NCBI GenBank assembly: GCA_937926195.1
Contig: CALEXZ010000097.1
Location: 1 to 60,792 of the forward strand
From: an uncultured Actinomyces sp.
GTDB taxonomy: Bacteria > Actinomycetota > Actinomycetes > Actinomycetales > Actinomycetaceae
Length of the DNA stretch: 60,792 bases
Reading direction: 5' to 3'
In this document: positions 27,441 through 35,301 of the stretch, in pieces
Layout of the letters: each line of letters opens with the position of its first letter
Numbering within the stretch: position 1 is the first letter of the stretch
Made by a program: the position numbers and the translations under genes
Notes under the pieces: model-generated
Databases searched by the model: none
Seen by the model: the letters and a program-made list of their open reading frames with translations, nothing else
What the model was told of the DNA's origin: nothing

Positions 27441-28042
27441 CGGGTCCCCTTCGCAGGTCCGGCGGCCGCGGTGGCGTCCTGGGCCTCGAGCTCGTCGAGG
27501 AAGCGGTCGATGACGCGGCCGGACAGGGCGGAGTCGGTCAGCTGCTCCCCGACGATCTTCTCAGCGAGGGTGGAGGCGAGCATGCCGACGTCGGTGCGCA
27601 GGCTGATCTGGGCGGCCTGCTTGTCGGCCTGGATCTGGCGCTGTGCGGTCTCGAGGGCGCGGGCGGCTTCCCCCTGGGCCTCGGTGCGGGCGGCGGCGAC
27701 GATCTCCTTGGCCTCGGCCTGGGCGGCCTCACGCAGGGACGCGGCCTCGCGGCGCGCCTCCTCGACGATGCGTTCGGCCTTGAGCTCGGCGTCCTTCTGG
27801 CCGACCTTGGCCTTCTCGGTCAGGGCCAGGCCCTCCTCGATCGTGCGGGTGCGCTCGTCGAGCACCGCGTTGAAGCGGGGCAGGGCGTACCTGATGAGCA
27901 CGATGGCGATGAGCACAAAGGCGACCGTTCCCCAGATGAGGTCCGGAAGGTGCGGGATGAACAGGCCGATGCCCTCGGGTGCACCGCCACCGCTCGCCAG
28001 CAGCACTGTGGCGAGCACGGGGCTCGCGGATGCGACGCTCAC
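27437..28042 (-). CDS. atpF: ATP synthase Fo subunit b
   Basis: 201 residues: one TM helix (PDLIWGTVAFVLIAIVLIRYALPRFNAVLDERT) and a long Ala/Glu/Arg-rich coiled coil that forms the outer stalk. GTG start at 28042; the first 25 residues include a short Gly-rich stretch. Follows atpE by 14 bases. Confidence 0.95.
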   Translation of the reverse strand: MSVASASPVLATVLLASGGGAPEGIGLFIPHLPDLIWGTVAFVLIAIVLIRYALPRFNAVLDERTRTIEEGLALTEKAKVGQKDAELKAERIVEEARREAASLREAAQAEAKEIVAAARTEAQGEAARALETAQRQIQADKQAAQISLRTDVGMLASTLAEKIVGEQLTDSALSGRVIDRFLDELEAQDATAAAGPAKGTR

Positions 28043-28056
28043 GGTGGGGCCTGTGC

Positions 28057-28266
28057 TCAGAAGACGAAGCCGGCGGCGAAGCCGAGCAGACCGAGGGCCT
28101 CGATGAGGGCCGCGCCGATGAACATGTTGGTGCGCAGGGCACCGGCGACCTCGGGCTGACGGGCCGTGCCCTCCTGCGTCTTGGACACGACCATGCCGAT
28201 GCCCAGGGCGGGGCCGAGGGTGGCGAGGGCGTAGCCGATGACGGTGATCGAGCCGGTGATCTCCAT
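28057..28266 (-). CDS. atpE: ATP synthase Fo subunit c
   Basis: A 69-residue two-helix proteolipid: ITVIGYALATLGPALGIGMVV, the RQPE polar loop, and FIGAALIEALGLLGFAAGFVF. The proton-binding acid is the Glu in LIEALG. No Na+-ring ligand pattern is evident, so it is read as proton-driven. ATG at 28266 with AAGGAGA upstream. Confidence 0.95.
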   Translation of the reverse strand: MEITGSITVIGYALATLGPALGIGMVVSKTQEGTARQPEVAGALRTNMFIGAALIEALGLLGFAAGFVF

Positions 28267-28363
28267 GGTGTCTCCTTGTTGTGGTGGTGCCCGGAGGCGG
28301 GAAGGGCGTAGTGGTCGGGGAGCCGGCGGGGCGCCGGCCAAGGACGGTGCGGTGCGGTGCGCG

Positions 28364-29200
28364 TCAGTGCACGTGCACGGCGGAGTCGATATAGACGGCG
28401 GTCAGCAGGGTGAAGATATAGGCCTGCAGGGCGGCGATGAAGGACTCCAGCAGGATGAAGGCGATTCCGGCTGCGAGGGTGACGACGCCGACCGCCTTGA
28501 GCCCGGCCGAGGCGTAGACGAAGAGGAAGTTCGTGCCGATGAAGCACAGGCTCAGCAGCAGGTGCCCGGAGATCATGTTGGCCATGAGTCGGATGGTGAG
28601 CGTGAGCGGGCGCAGCACGAGGTTCGAGAGGAACTCGATGGGGATGATGAGGGGAGCGAGGAAGCCGGGCACGCCGGAGGGCAGGACCGTGCCCTTGAGG
28701 AACTTGCCGACCCCGTTGGCGCGCACGCCCGCGTAGATGAACACGACGTAGGACACGAGGGCGAAGACCAGCGGCATGCCGACGATCCCGGTGGAGGCGA
28801 TCTGGAGGCCGGGGATGACGCCCGAGATGTTGAGGAAGAGAATCCCCAGGAACATGGTCGTCAGGACAGGGGCGTAGCGGGCGCCGTTCTTCTTGCCGAG
28901 GATCTCCTCGGCGATGTTGGTGCGCACGAAGCCGATGAGCATCTCCAGGACGTTCTGGAGGCGGCCGGGGACGAGCTGGGCGCGGGCGGCGCCGACGCCG
29001 AAGACGAGCACGAGGGCGACCGCCATGAGCATGCGGACCATGATGACCCGGTTCATCTCGATGGGCGTGCCGAGGAAGGCGAAGGGCTCGGGATAGAAGT
29101 CGTCGATCGACGGCGGCGTGAAGCCACCGCCGTCGGACATCGGCAGCCGAGCGCTGACGCCCGCCGTCAGGCTCGCTGCGAGGCTCGCGCTCGTGATCAC
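28364..29200 (-). CDS. atpB: ATP synthase Fo subunit a
   Basis: 278-residue stator channel with five to six TM helices. The essential Arg is in LTLTIRLMANMISGHLLL, and the ESFIAALQAYIFTLLTAVYI final helix is conserved. The GTG at 29200 is preferred: GAGGAGG stands five bases upstream, whereas the longer in-frame ATG at 29227 has no such signal. Confidence 0.95.
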   Translation of the reverse strand: MITSASLAASLTAGVSARLPMSDGGGFTPPSIDDFYPEPFAFLGTPIEMNRVIMVRMLMAVALVLVFGVGAARAQLVPGRLQNVLEMLIGFVRTNIAEEILGKKNGARYAPVLTTMFLGILFLNISGVIPGLQIASTGIVGMPLVFALVSYVVFIYAGVRANGVGKFLKGTVLPSGVPGFLAPLIIPIEFLSNLVLRPLTLTIRLMANMISGHLLLSLCFIGTNFLFVYASAGLKAVGVVTLAAGIAFILLESFIAALQAYIFTLLTAVYIDSAVHVH

Positions 29201-29368
29201 CGGACCTCCTCGTTGCTGTGGTGCCATCGCCGCCCTGGAGTGGCACCATCGCCAACCATAGCGCAGGTCGTCTACACCCCGCCCAGAGGTCGGGCCTTCA
29301 GGGGGGTGCGGTTGCGTCCCGCCACGCCGACGGCCTGTGGCCTGGGGCACCGTCGTGCGGCGGCGGGC

Positions 29369-29809
29369 TCACTCCCGGCGGTCCGCGGAGGACTCCACGG
29401 TCAGCGCCCGGCCGGTCGCCAGTGTGACGATCTCGACACCGGTGACGCTCAGCAGGGTCACAGCCAGGGGCACGAAGAACCACATCGGCTCGATGCTCTC
29501 GCGGCGGGGCCCCAGCAGCAGGACGACGCCGATCATGACCAGGACCTTGCCCGCGAAGGAGAGCATGACCCCACCCGAGGCCAGCAGCGGGTAGCGGTCC
29601 CACGGGACCCACAGGGCCAGCGCCGTCAGGGCGGTCAGGAGCGCTCCCGCGCCCGCGCCCCAGGCGGCCCCGGCCCAGGCGCCGCCACCGGCCAGGGCGC
29701 CGGCCGCCAGGCTCAGGAGGACGAGCACGCCCCCGACGACGCCCACGCGCCGGGCGGCGGTGCGGAAGACCTGCTGGTGCGTGCGGGTACCACGCGGCTG
29801 GTGGCTCAC
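29369..29809 (-). CDS. AtpI-like small membrane protein preceding ATP synthase
   Basis: 146 residues with four hydrophobic helices (VGVVGGVLVLLSLAAGALAG, AAWGAGAGALLTALTALALWV, VMLSFAGKVLVMIGVVLLLG, FFVPLAVTLLSVTGVEIVTLATG). Position between wecA and atpB matches AtpI, a proposed assembly or Mg-related factor; sequence alone is weak. GTG start overlaps the wecA-like stop (GTGA). About 168 bases separate it from atpB. Confidence 0.75.
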   Translation of the reverse strand: MSHQPRGTRTHQQVFRTAARRVGVVGGVLVLLSLAAGALAGGGAWAGAAWGAGAGALLTALTALALWVPWDRYPLLASGGVMLSFAGKVLVMIGVVLLLGPRRESIEPMWFFVPLAVTLLSVTGVEIVTLATGRALTVESSADRRE

Positions 29810-30981
29810 GGCTCCTCCTGTGATCCGGCCCCAGGGGCGTCGTGACCGGTGCCGGGGGCGGCGTGGCGGGCGCCCGCGGGGGTCCTGCCGCGCAGGACGT
29901 GACGCAGCCCGGGCAGGAGGTCGGCGGTGACCAGCACCGCGGCGAGGACCGCGACGACCGCCCCCACGGCGACGCGCCGCCAGGGCAGGAAGGCCAGGGC
30001 CGCAGCCGGGAAGGACACGGTGGCGGCCCACACGTACATGACGAGCACCGCGCGACGGTGGGAGTGGCCGGCCGCCAGCAGCCGGTGGTGCATGTGCATA
30101 CGGTCCGGGTGGAAGGGGCTGAGCCCGGCGCGGGTACGGCGTACCACGGCCATGACCATGTCGGTCAGGGGGAGCAGCAGGACCGCCAGCGGCAGCAGCA
30201 CGGGCAGGAAGACGGGCACCGCCGTCGTGCCGGCGAAGGCACCGGGGTCGACCTGACCGGTGACGATGATGGTCCCGGCGGCCGAGACGAGCCCGAGCTG
30301 CATGGAGCCGGAGTCGCCCATGAAGATCGTCGCCGGATGGAAGTTGTGGGGCAGGAAGCCCAGGCACACGCCGATGAGGGCGGCGACGACGGTGGCCGCC
30401 AGGGAGGTGTAGGACTCGGGGCTCGTGGTGCGGGTGAGTACGTAGACGTAGGCGAAGAAGGCCACGGAGCCGATGCCGATGATGCCTGCGGCCAGCCCGT
30501 CGAGGCCGTCGACGAAGTTGACGGCGTTCATCGCCACGACGACGACGATGACGGTGGAGATGAGGGACAGGCGCGAGGAGCCGATGGTCAGCCCGCCCAC
30601 GGGGAAGGTGATGAGCTGAACGCCCTGCCAGGCCATGATCCCGGCGGCCAGGACCTGCCCGGCGAGCTTGGTCATCCAGTCCAGGTCCCACAGGTCGTCG
30701 ACGACGCCCAGCAGGCACACGATCCCGGCCCCCATGACGACCGCCCAGGCGGAGTCGTCGATGGCAGCCTGCAGGTAGGGCACCCGTGAGGCGATGGCGA
30801 TGGCCGTGGCGAAGCCGACGAACATCGCCACCCCACCGAGCCTGGGGATGGGGGTGGTGTGCACGTCACGGGAGCGCACGGGCGTCAGCGCGTTGGACAC
30901 GAGGGCGACGTGCCGCACGACGGGCACGGCGACGTAGGTGACCGCCGCGGCGATGAGCAGGACGAGGATGTAGACCTTCAC
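29806..30981 (-). CDS. WecA/MraY-family undecaprenyl-phosphate glycosyl-1-phosphate transferase
   Basis: A 391-residue polytopic enzyme that loads a sugar-phosphate on the lipid carrier, starting a cell-wall polymer. Conserved Asp motifs: LGVVDDLWDLDW, NAVNFVDGLDGLAAG and FMGDSGSMQLG; the His-rich HPDRMHMHHRLLAAGHSHR loop marks the WecA/TagO branch. In mycobacteria the same slot upstream of atpI encodes WecA, which uses GlcNAc-1-P. GTG at 30981 overlaps tsaC. Confidence 0.92.
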   Translation of the reverse strand: MKVYILVLLIAAAVTYVAVPVVRHVALVSNALTPVRSRDVHTTPIPRLGGVAMFVGFATAIAIASRVPYLQAAIDDSAWAVVMGAGIVCLLGVVDDLWDLDWMTKLAGQVLAAGIMAWQGVQLITFPVGGLTIGSSRLSLISTVIVVVVAMNAVNFVDGLDGLAAGIIGIGSVAFFAYVYVLTRTTSPESYTSLAATVVAALIGVCLGFLPHNFHPATIFMGDSGSMQLGLVSAAGTIIVTGQVDPGAFAGTTAVPVFLPVLLPLAVLLLPLTDMVMAVVRRTRAGLSPFHPDRMHMHHRLLAAGHSHRRAVLVMYVWAATVSFPAAALAFLPWRRVAVGAVVAVLAAVLVTADLLPGLRHVLRGRTPAGARHAAPGTGHDAPGAGSQEEP

Positions 30982-31697
30982 GCGCGGGAGTCCCCGTTCG
31001 TGCACGGGCCGGACGCCCCGGCGGCCTCCAGGACGGGATCGAGCACAGCCGCCAGCTCGGCGCGCGACAGGACGCCCTCACGCAGGACGACGGGCGCCAG
31101 GGCGTGCTCGCCCGCCAGCGAGAGGATGGTCGAGGGCACGGGCCCGGGGGTGGGGCCGCCGTCGAGCAGGAGGATGTCGGGGGCACCGGCCGGGGCCGCG
31201 GCGGCGTCGGTGAGGCGGCCGGGGAAGGCAGCACGGCAGGCGGCGGCCTCGGTGGCGGGCGGTTCGCCGGTGCGGTTGGCGCTGGTGACGGCCATCGGGC
31301 CGACGGCGCGCAGCAGCTCCAGGGCAAGGAGGTGGTCGGGCATGCGCACGGCCAGGGTGGTGCCGCGCTCCCCCAGGTCCCAGCCCAGCTCGGGGGCGGC
31401 GTCGAGGACGAGGGTGAGGGCGCCGGGCCAGCAGGAGCCGATGAGGGCGCGGGCGGTGTCGGGCACGTGGGCGACGAGGCCGTCGAGCTGCTCGGGGCCG
31501 GCGACGAGGACGGGCGGGGGCATGTGCCGTCCGCGCCCCTTGGCGGCCAGCAGGCGGCTGACCGCGTCGGCGTCCGCGGCCAGGCAGCCAATGCCGTAGA
31601 CCGTGTCCGTGGGCAGCACGAGCAGCCCTCCGGCGCGCAGGTGCTGCGCGGCCGCGGCAAGGTGGGGCACGCCCGGTCGCTGGTCCACGCCGCTCAT
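30978..31697 (-). CDS. tsaC: L-threonylcarbamoyladenylate synthase (Sua5/YrdC family)
   Basis: Makes threonylcarbamoyl-AMP for t6A37 tRNA modification. 239 residues with YrdC motifs VLPTDTVYGIG, KGRGRHMPPPVLV, PGALTLVLDA, LAVRMPDHLLAL and TSANRTGEPP. The ATG at 31697 sits in an ATGA overlap with the sialidase-like gene. The order tsaC-wecA-atpI-atpBEFHAGDC is a conserved actinobacterial arrangement. Confidence 0.93.
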   Translation of the reverse strand: MSGVDQRPGVPHLAAAAQHLRAGGLLVLPTDTVYGIGCLAADADAVSRLLAAKGRGRHMPPPVLVAGPEQLDGLVAHVPDTARALIGSCWPGALTLVLDAAPELGWDLGERGTTLAVRMPDHLLALELLRAVGPMAVTSANRTGEPPATEAAACRAAFPGRLTDAAAAPAGAPDILLLDGGPTPGPVPSTILSLAGEHALAPVVLREGVLSRAELAAVLDPVLEAAGASGPCTNGDSRA

Positions 31698-32929
31698 CCT
31701 CCCACGTCGGCGAGGCCGCCGTCCGCAGCCCCCTGGAGGCTGAGACGTCGCAGCCGCAGCGTGCCGCCGCCGTCGGGGCCCGCCACCTCCCACACGACGA
31801 GGACGTCGCCGTCGGGCAGCTGGAGCAGGTCCGAGTAGCCGAAGGGGCCCTCGTCCACGGTCCCCAGGGCCTGCCAGCGTCCCTCCGCGGTGCGCAGGCT
31901 CAGCCTGCCTCGGCGGCGCTCGACGGGGTCCGCGGCGTGAGACAGCAGGGCGCGGCCGCCGTCGAGGGCGATGAGCCCGGCGTTGCAGCCGGGGTCGGGC
32001 ACCTCCGGCTCGCGCTGCGCCGGGCTCCAGGTGGCGCCGGAGTCGGTCGACACGCTGGTCAGGCGGGTGCCGCCATAGGTGCCGTCACGGGCGCTCATGA
32101 GCACGGTGGCGTCGTCGAGGGCGGCGACGGCGTGCTCGTCAGTGCCGCTCGTGCGCGCGCCCCCGGCCAGGGAACGGCCCGGAGCGGCGGCGACCGGCGC
32201 CGGTGCGCCCAGGAACCAGCTCGCGCCGTCGTCGTCGCTCAGCAGGCACAGCGAGCGCATGACGACGTCCCCGCCCTCGGTGGCGGGCTCGGCGGCGACG
32301 ACGGGCACGACGAGGCGGCTGACGCCGCCCGCAGCCACCACCGTCCCGTGTCCGGAGGCCGGGAAGAGGACGCAGCCGCGGGCGAAGACCTCGGAGGGCA
32401 GGCACAGGTCGGTGAGATCCGTCCACGCCCAGGTGGCACTGGCGTCGTGGCTGGTGGCGTGCAGCAGCCGCAGGGTCCCGGCCTCGGGCACCTGGCCGGG
32501 CTGCCAGGGGCGCGTGGGCACGTGGGCGCCGAAGAGGCCGACGTCGGTGCAGGCGGCGGCGAGCAGGTGCAGCGTGCCGGTGGGCGCAACCAGCAGGACG
32601 GGGTCGGACAGGCCGATGATCCCGGGCAGGACGTCCTGGGAGGGGGCCAGGCGCCGGGGGGCGCCCCAGGTGGCGCCCTCGTCGTCGCTCGTGCGCAGCC
32701 ACAGGGAGTTCGGGTTGGGCAGGTCCCCCGGCAGGGCGCCGCCGCTGGACTGCCAGGCGCTGGAGGCGTCGGGGGCGGGGCGCAGGTCGTGGACGAGCAG
32801 CAGGCGGCCACTGCCCGGGTGGCGCAGGAGCCCGGGGACACGCAGGGCACCACCGGCCGTCGGGCAGCCGGCAGGGACCTCGGCCGCGGTCAGTACGGTG
32901 GCGGCGGGGGCGGTGGGCGTGTCGGTCAC
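31694..32929 (-). CDS. Exo-alpha-sialidase-like (GH33/BNR) protein, no signal peptide
   Basis: A 411-residue beta-propeller with three Asp boxes (SDDEGATWGAP, SDDDGASWFLG, STDSGATWSPA). The N-terminal ALRVPGLLRHP matches the FRIP region holding the first catalytic Arg, and FGYSDLLQLPDGDVLVVWE matches the sialidase Tyr/Glu end. No signal peptide or anchor is visible, so it should act inside the cell, perhaps on imported sialosides (inference). It is the first gene of the long tsaC-ATP synthase run and is coupled to tsaC by ATGA. GTG start with CGAGGAATCGACC upstream. Confidence 0.8.
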   Translation of the reverse strand: MTDTPTAPAATVLTAAEVPAGCPTAGGALRVPGLLRHPGSGRLLLVHDLRPAPDASSAWQSSGGALPGDLPNPNSLWLRTSDDEGATWGAPRRLAPSQDVLPGIIGLSDPVLLVAPTGTLHLLAAACTDVGLFGAHVPTRPWQPGQVPEAGTLRLLHATSHDASATWAWTDLTDLCLPSEVFARGCVLFPASGHGTVVAAGGVSRLVVPVVAAEPATEGGDVVMRSLCLLSDDDGASWFLGAPAPVAAAPGRSLAGGARTSGTDEHAVAALDDATVLMSARDGTYGGTRLTSVSTDSGATWSPAQREPEVPDPGCNAGLIALDGGRALLSHAADPVERRRGRLSLRTAEGRWQALGTVDEGPFGYSDLLQLPDGDVLVVWEVAGPDGGGTLRLRRLSLQGAADGGLADVGG

Positions 32930-33032
32930 GGTCGATTCCTCGGGTTCTCAGGTGCGCTCAGGCGGGGCGGGTACGGTCAGGAGGGACGGCCAAGCGGTCC
33001 CGGGCGGGGCCGGGCAGGCTCAGACGATGCGC

Positions 33033-33749
33033 TCAGACGATGCGGCGGGCGGCGGCCCAGCGGGTGAGCTCGTTGCGGTTGGACAGCTGGAGCTTGCGCA
33101 GCACGGCGGAGACATGGGTCTCGACCGTCTTGACGGAGATGAACAGCTCGCTCGCGCACTCCTTGTAGGTGTAGCCGCGGGCGATGAGGCGCATGACCTC
33201 GCGCTCGCGCTGGGAGAGGCGGTCGAGCTCGGAGTCGGCGACGGCGACCTCACCGGCACCGACGCCGAAGGCGTCCAGGACGAAGCCCGCCAGGCGGGGC
33301 GAGAAGGCGGCGTCCCCGGAGGCCACCCGGCGCACTGCCTGGGCGAGGTCCTCGGCGGAGATCGCCTTGGTGACGTAGCCGCGGGCCCCGGCGCGGATAA
33401 CGCTGACGACGTCCTCGCTGGCGTCGGACACGCTCAGGGCGAGGAAGCGGGTGGCGGGCACGTCGTGGCAGGCGGTGACGACCTCGGCCCCTCCCCCGCC
33501 GTTGCCGCCGGGCAGGTGGACGTCGAGCAGGACGACGTCGGGCACCAGGGCGTGGACCGCCGCCACGGCGCCCTCGACGTCCTCCGCCTCCGCGACGACC
33601 TCGAGGTCGGGGGCGTGCATCTCGATCTCGGCACGGACCCCGGCGCGCACGAGGGCGTGGTCGTCGACGACGAGCACGCGCAGGCGCTCGCCGCGGGCCG
33701 TCACCGGGCCCTGAGGGTCGTGGGGCCGGGCGGGGGTGGCGTCGCTCAT
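33033..33749 (-). CDS. NarL/LuxR-family response regulator
   Basis: 238 residues. The receiver has the acidic pair in LVVDDHALVRAG, phospho-Asp in DVVLLDVHLPGGN, and the Lys in GYVTKAIS; a LuxR helix-turn-helix follows (LSQREREVMRLIARGYTYKECASELFISVKTVETHVSAVLRKLQLSNRNELT). Its ATG overlaps the kinase stop (ATGA). Together they form a PspC-linked pair likely controlling the divergent PspC membrane protein (inference). Confidence 0.93.
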   Translation of the reverse strand: MSDATPARPHDPQGPVTARGERLRVLVVDDHALVRAGVRAEIEMHAPDLEVVAEAEDVEGAVAAVHALVPDVVLLDVHLPGGNGGGGAEVVTACHDVPATRFLALSVSDASEDVVSVIRAGARGYVTKAISAEDLAQAVRRVASGDAAFSPRLAGFVLDAFGVGAGEVAVADSELDRLSQREREVMRLIARGYTYKECASELFISVKTVETHVSAVLRKLQLSNRNELTRWAAARRIV

Positions 33750-35188
33750 GCTTCTCCTGGGGAAGTGGGCGTCGGGACGGCGGACGTACCCGGCAAGCGT
33801 ACGGCGGCGGGAAGGTCGAGGTGGACCTCGGTTCCCACGGCCAGGCGGCGGATGGAGGCGCTGCCGCCGTGGCGGGACATGCGTCCGATGATGGACTCGC
33901 GCACACCGTGACGGTCAGCCGGGACCGCCTGGGCGTCGTCGAGGCTGAAGCCCCGGCCGCGGTCGCGCACGAAGAGCTCGAGCCGCTCGGAGCTCAGCTC
34001 CGCGTAGACGCTCACGGGCGGCGCCCCGTGCTTGACGGCGTTCGTCAGGGCCTCGCGGGCGGCGGCGACGACGACCTCGGTGTCGCGGTCGGGCAGCCGG
34101 TCGCCGACGACGACGAGATCGACGTCGGCCCCGTAGCGGTCCTCGATCTCCCCGACGAGGTCGCGCACGGCGTCGGCGGCGGAGGTGCCGACGGCGGGGC
34201 GGTCCGTGTACAGCCAGGCCCGCAGCTCGCGCTCCTGGGAGCGGGCCAGGCGGGCGACGGTCTCGGGCTCGTCGGCGCGGCGGCGGATGAGGGTGAGGGT
34301 CTGCAGGACGGAGTCGTGCAGGTGCGCGGCGATGTCGGCCCTCTCGGCCTCTCGGGCCTCGGCGGCGTGGGCCCGGGTGACGGCCCGGCTGGCGGACAGC
34401 CACACGGGCGCGAGCACGAGGCCGATGCCCAGCACGAGGGCGCCACCGGTGAGCAGGCCGGTGAGCAGGGCTCGCGGCGGGGTGTCCGCGGCGATCCACA
34501 GGAGGATGCCGACGGCGGTGAGCACGACGCCGCCGGCCAGGCGCAGCACCGCCCCCCGGTCGCGGCCGGGGGAGGTGACGGCCTCGACCTGGGACCAGGC
34601 GAGAGCGGCACCGGCGCCGCTGACGAGCACCGGCAGCAGGAAGGAGTCCGGGTCGATCATTCCGGTGCTCCAGGCGAGCGCGAGCAGCGCGGAGGCGAGC
34701 AGCGCCGCTCCGCCCAGGAGCGTCGCGGAGCGTGGGCTGAGGCGGGGCACGGCGCCCGAGCCCTGCAGGCGCGAGGCCAGGCGCGCCCGGGTGGGAGGCA
34801 GGCTCCCGGCACGCTCCTGCCAGGGGTTGCCACTGGGGACCAGCAGCCACAGCACGAGGTACAGGAGGACGCCTGCGCCGCCGACGAGGCCCGCCAGCGC
34901 GAAGGCGGCGCGCACGAGACCGACGTCGAGTCCCAGGTGGGCGGCCACGCCCGCGCAGACACCGGCGATGAGCCGTCCGGGGCGGGACTCGGCGAGCAGG
35001 GGCGCGGGCGCGGGGTAGCGCTCGGGACGACGCAGCGGCAGGCGGGTGAGCGCCCGGTGAGGGGACGTCCCCGGGGCCCAGGCACCCGGGGCGGTGTCCG
35101 TCGGGACGGTCGAGGACGAGGGGGCGGCGGGTCCTCGCCCAGGGGTGCCTGCGGCAGGCGGGAGCGCGTACCCCGGCGTCGTCGTCAT
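33746..35188 (-). CDS. Histidine kinase with N-terminal PspC domain
   Basis: 480 residues. After a Pro-rich N-terminus comes a PspC domain (LIAGVCAGVAAHLGLDVGLVRAAFALAGLVGGAGVLLYLVLWLLVP, about 72-118), then further TM helices, a HisKA_3 region with the phospho-His in ERADIAAHLHDSVLQTLTLI, and an HATPase domain (AAREALTNAVKHG, VRDRGRGFSLDDA). This is the LiaS/DesK-like class found with PspC in actinobacterial envelope-stress systems. ATG at 35188 has CACGAT six bases upstream. Confidence 0.92.
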   Translation of the reverse strand: MTTTPGYALPPAAGTPGRGPAAPSSSTVPTDTAPGAWAPGTSPHRALTRLPLRRPERYPAPAPLLAESRPGRLIAGVCAGVAAHLGLDVGLVRAAFALAGLVGGAGVLLYLVLWLLVPSGNPWQERAGSLPPTRARLASRLQGSGAVPRLSPRSATLLGGAALLASALLALAWSTGMIDPDSFLLPVLVSGAGAALAWSQVEAVTSPGRDRGAVLRLAGGVVLTAVGILLWIAADTPPRALLTGLLTGGALVLGIGLVLAPVWLSASRAVTRAHAAEAREAERADIAAHLHDSVLQTLTLIRRRADEPETVARLARSQERELRAWLYTDRPAVGTSAADAVRDLVGEIEDRYGADVDLVVVGDRLPDRDTEVVVAAAREALTNAVKHGAPPVSVYAELSSERLELFVRDRGRGFSLDDAQAVPADRHGVRESIIGRMSRHGGSASIRRLAVGTEVHLDLPAAVRLPGTSAVPTPTSPGEA

Positions 35189-35200
35189 GGGCCTATCGTG
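35186..35200 (-). promoter_or_regulatory. Probable leaderless promoter -10 of the PspC-type kinase
   Basis: CACGAT, six bases (aggccc), then ATG. Confidence 0.4.
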
Positions 35201-35301
35201 GCACGCCGCCAACGCGCCGGGCCCCTTCCCCGGGGCCAACCAGGGCCTGTTCAGGGTGTCCCCCGATCGTGCGCGGACGGGGAGGAGCGGAGCATGGAGT
35301 C

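Noticed and set aside
31694..32929. Secreted sialidase
   Set aside because: No signal peptide, Sec motif or C-terminal anchor is present.
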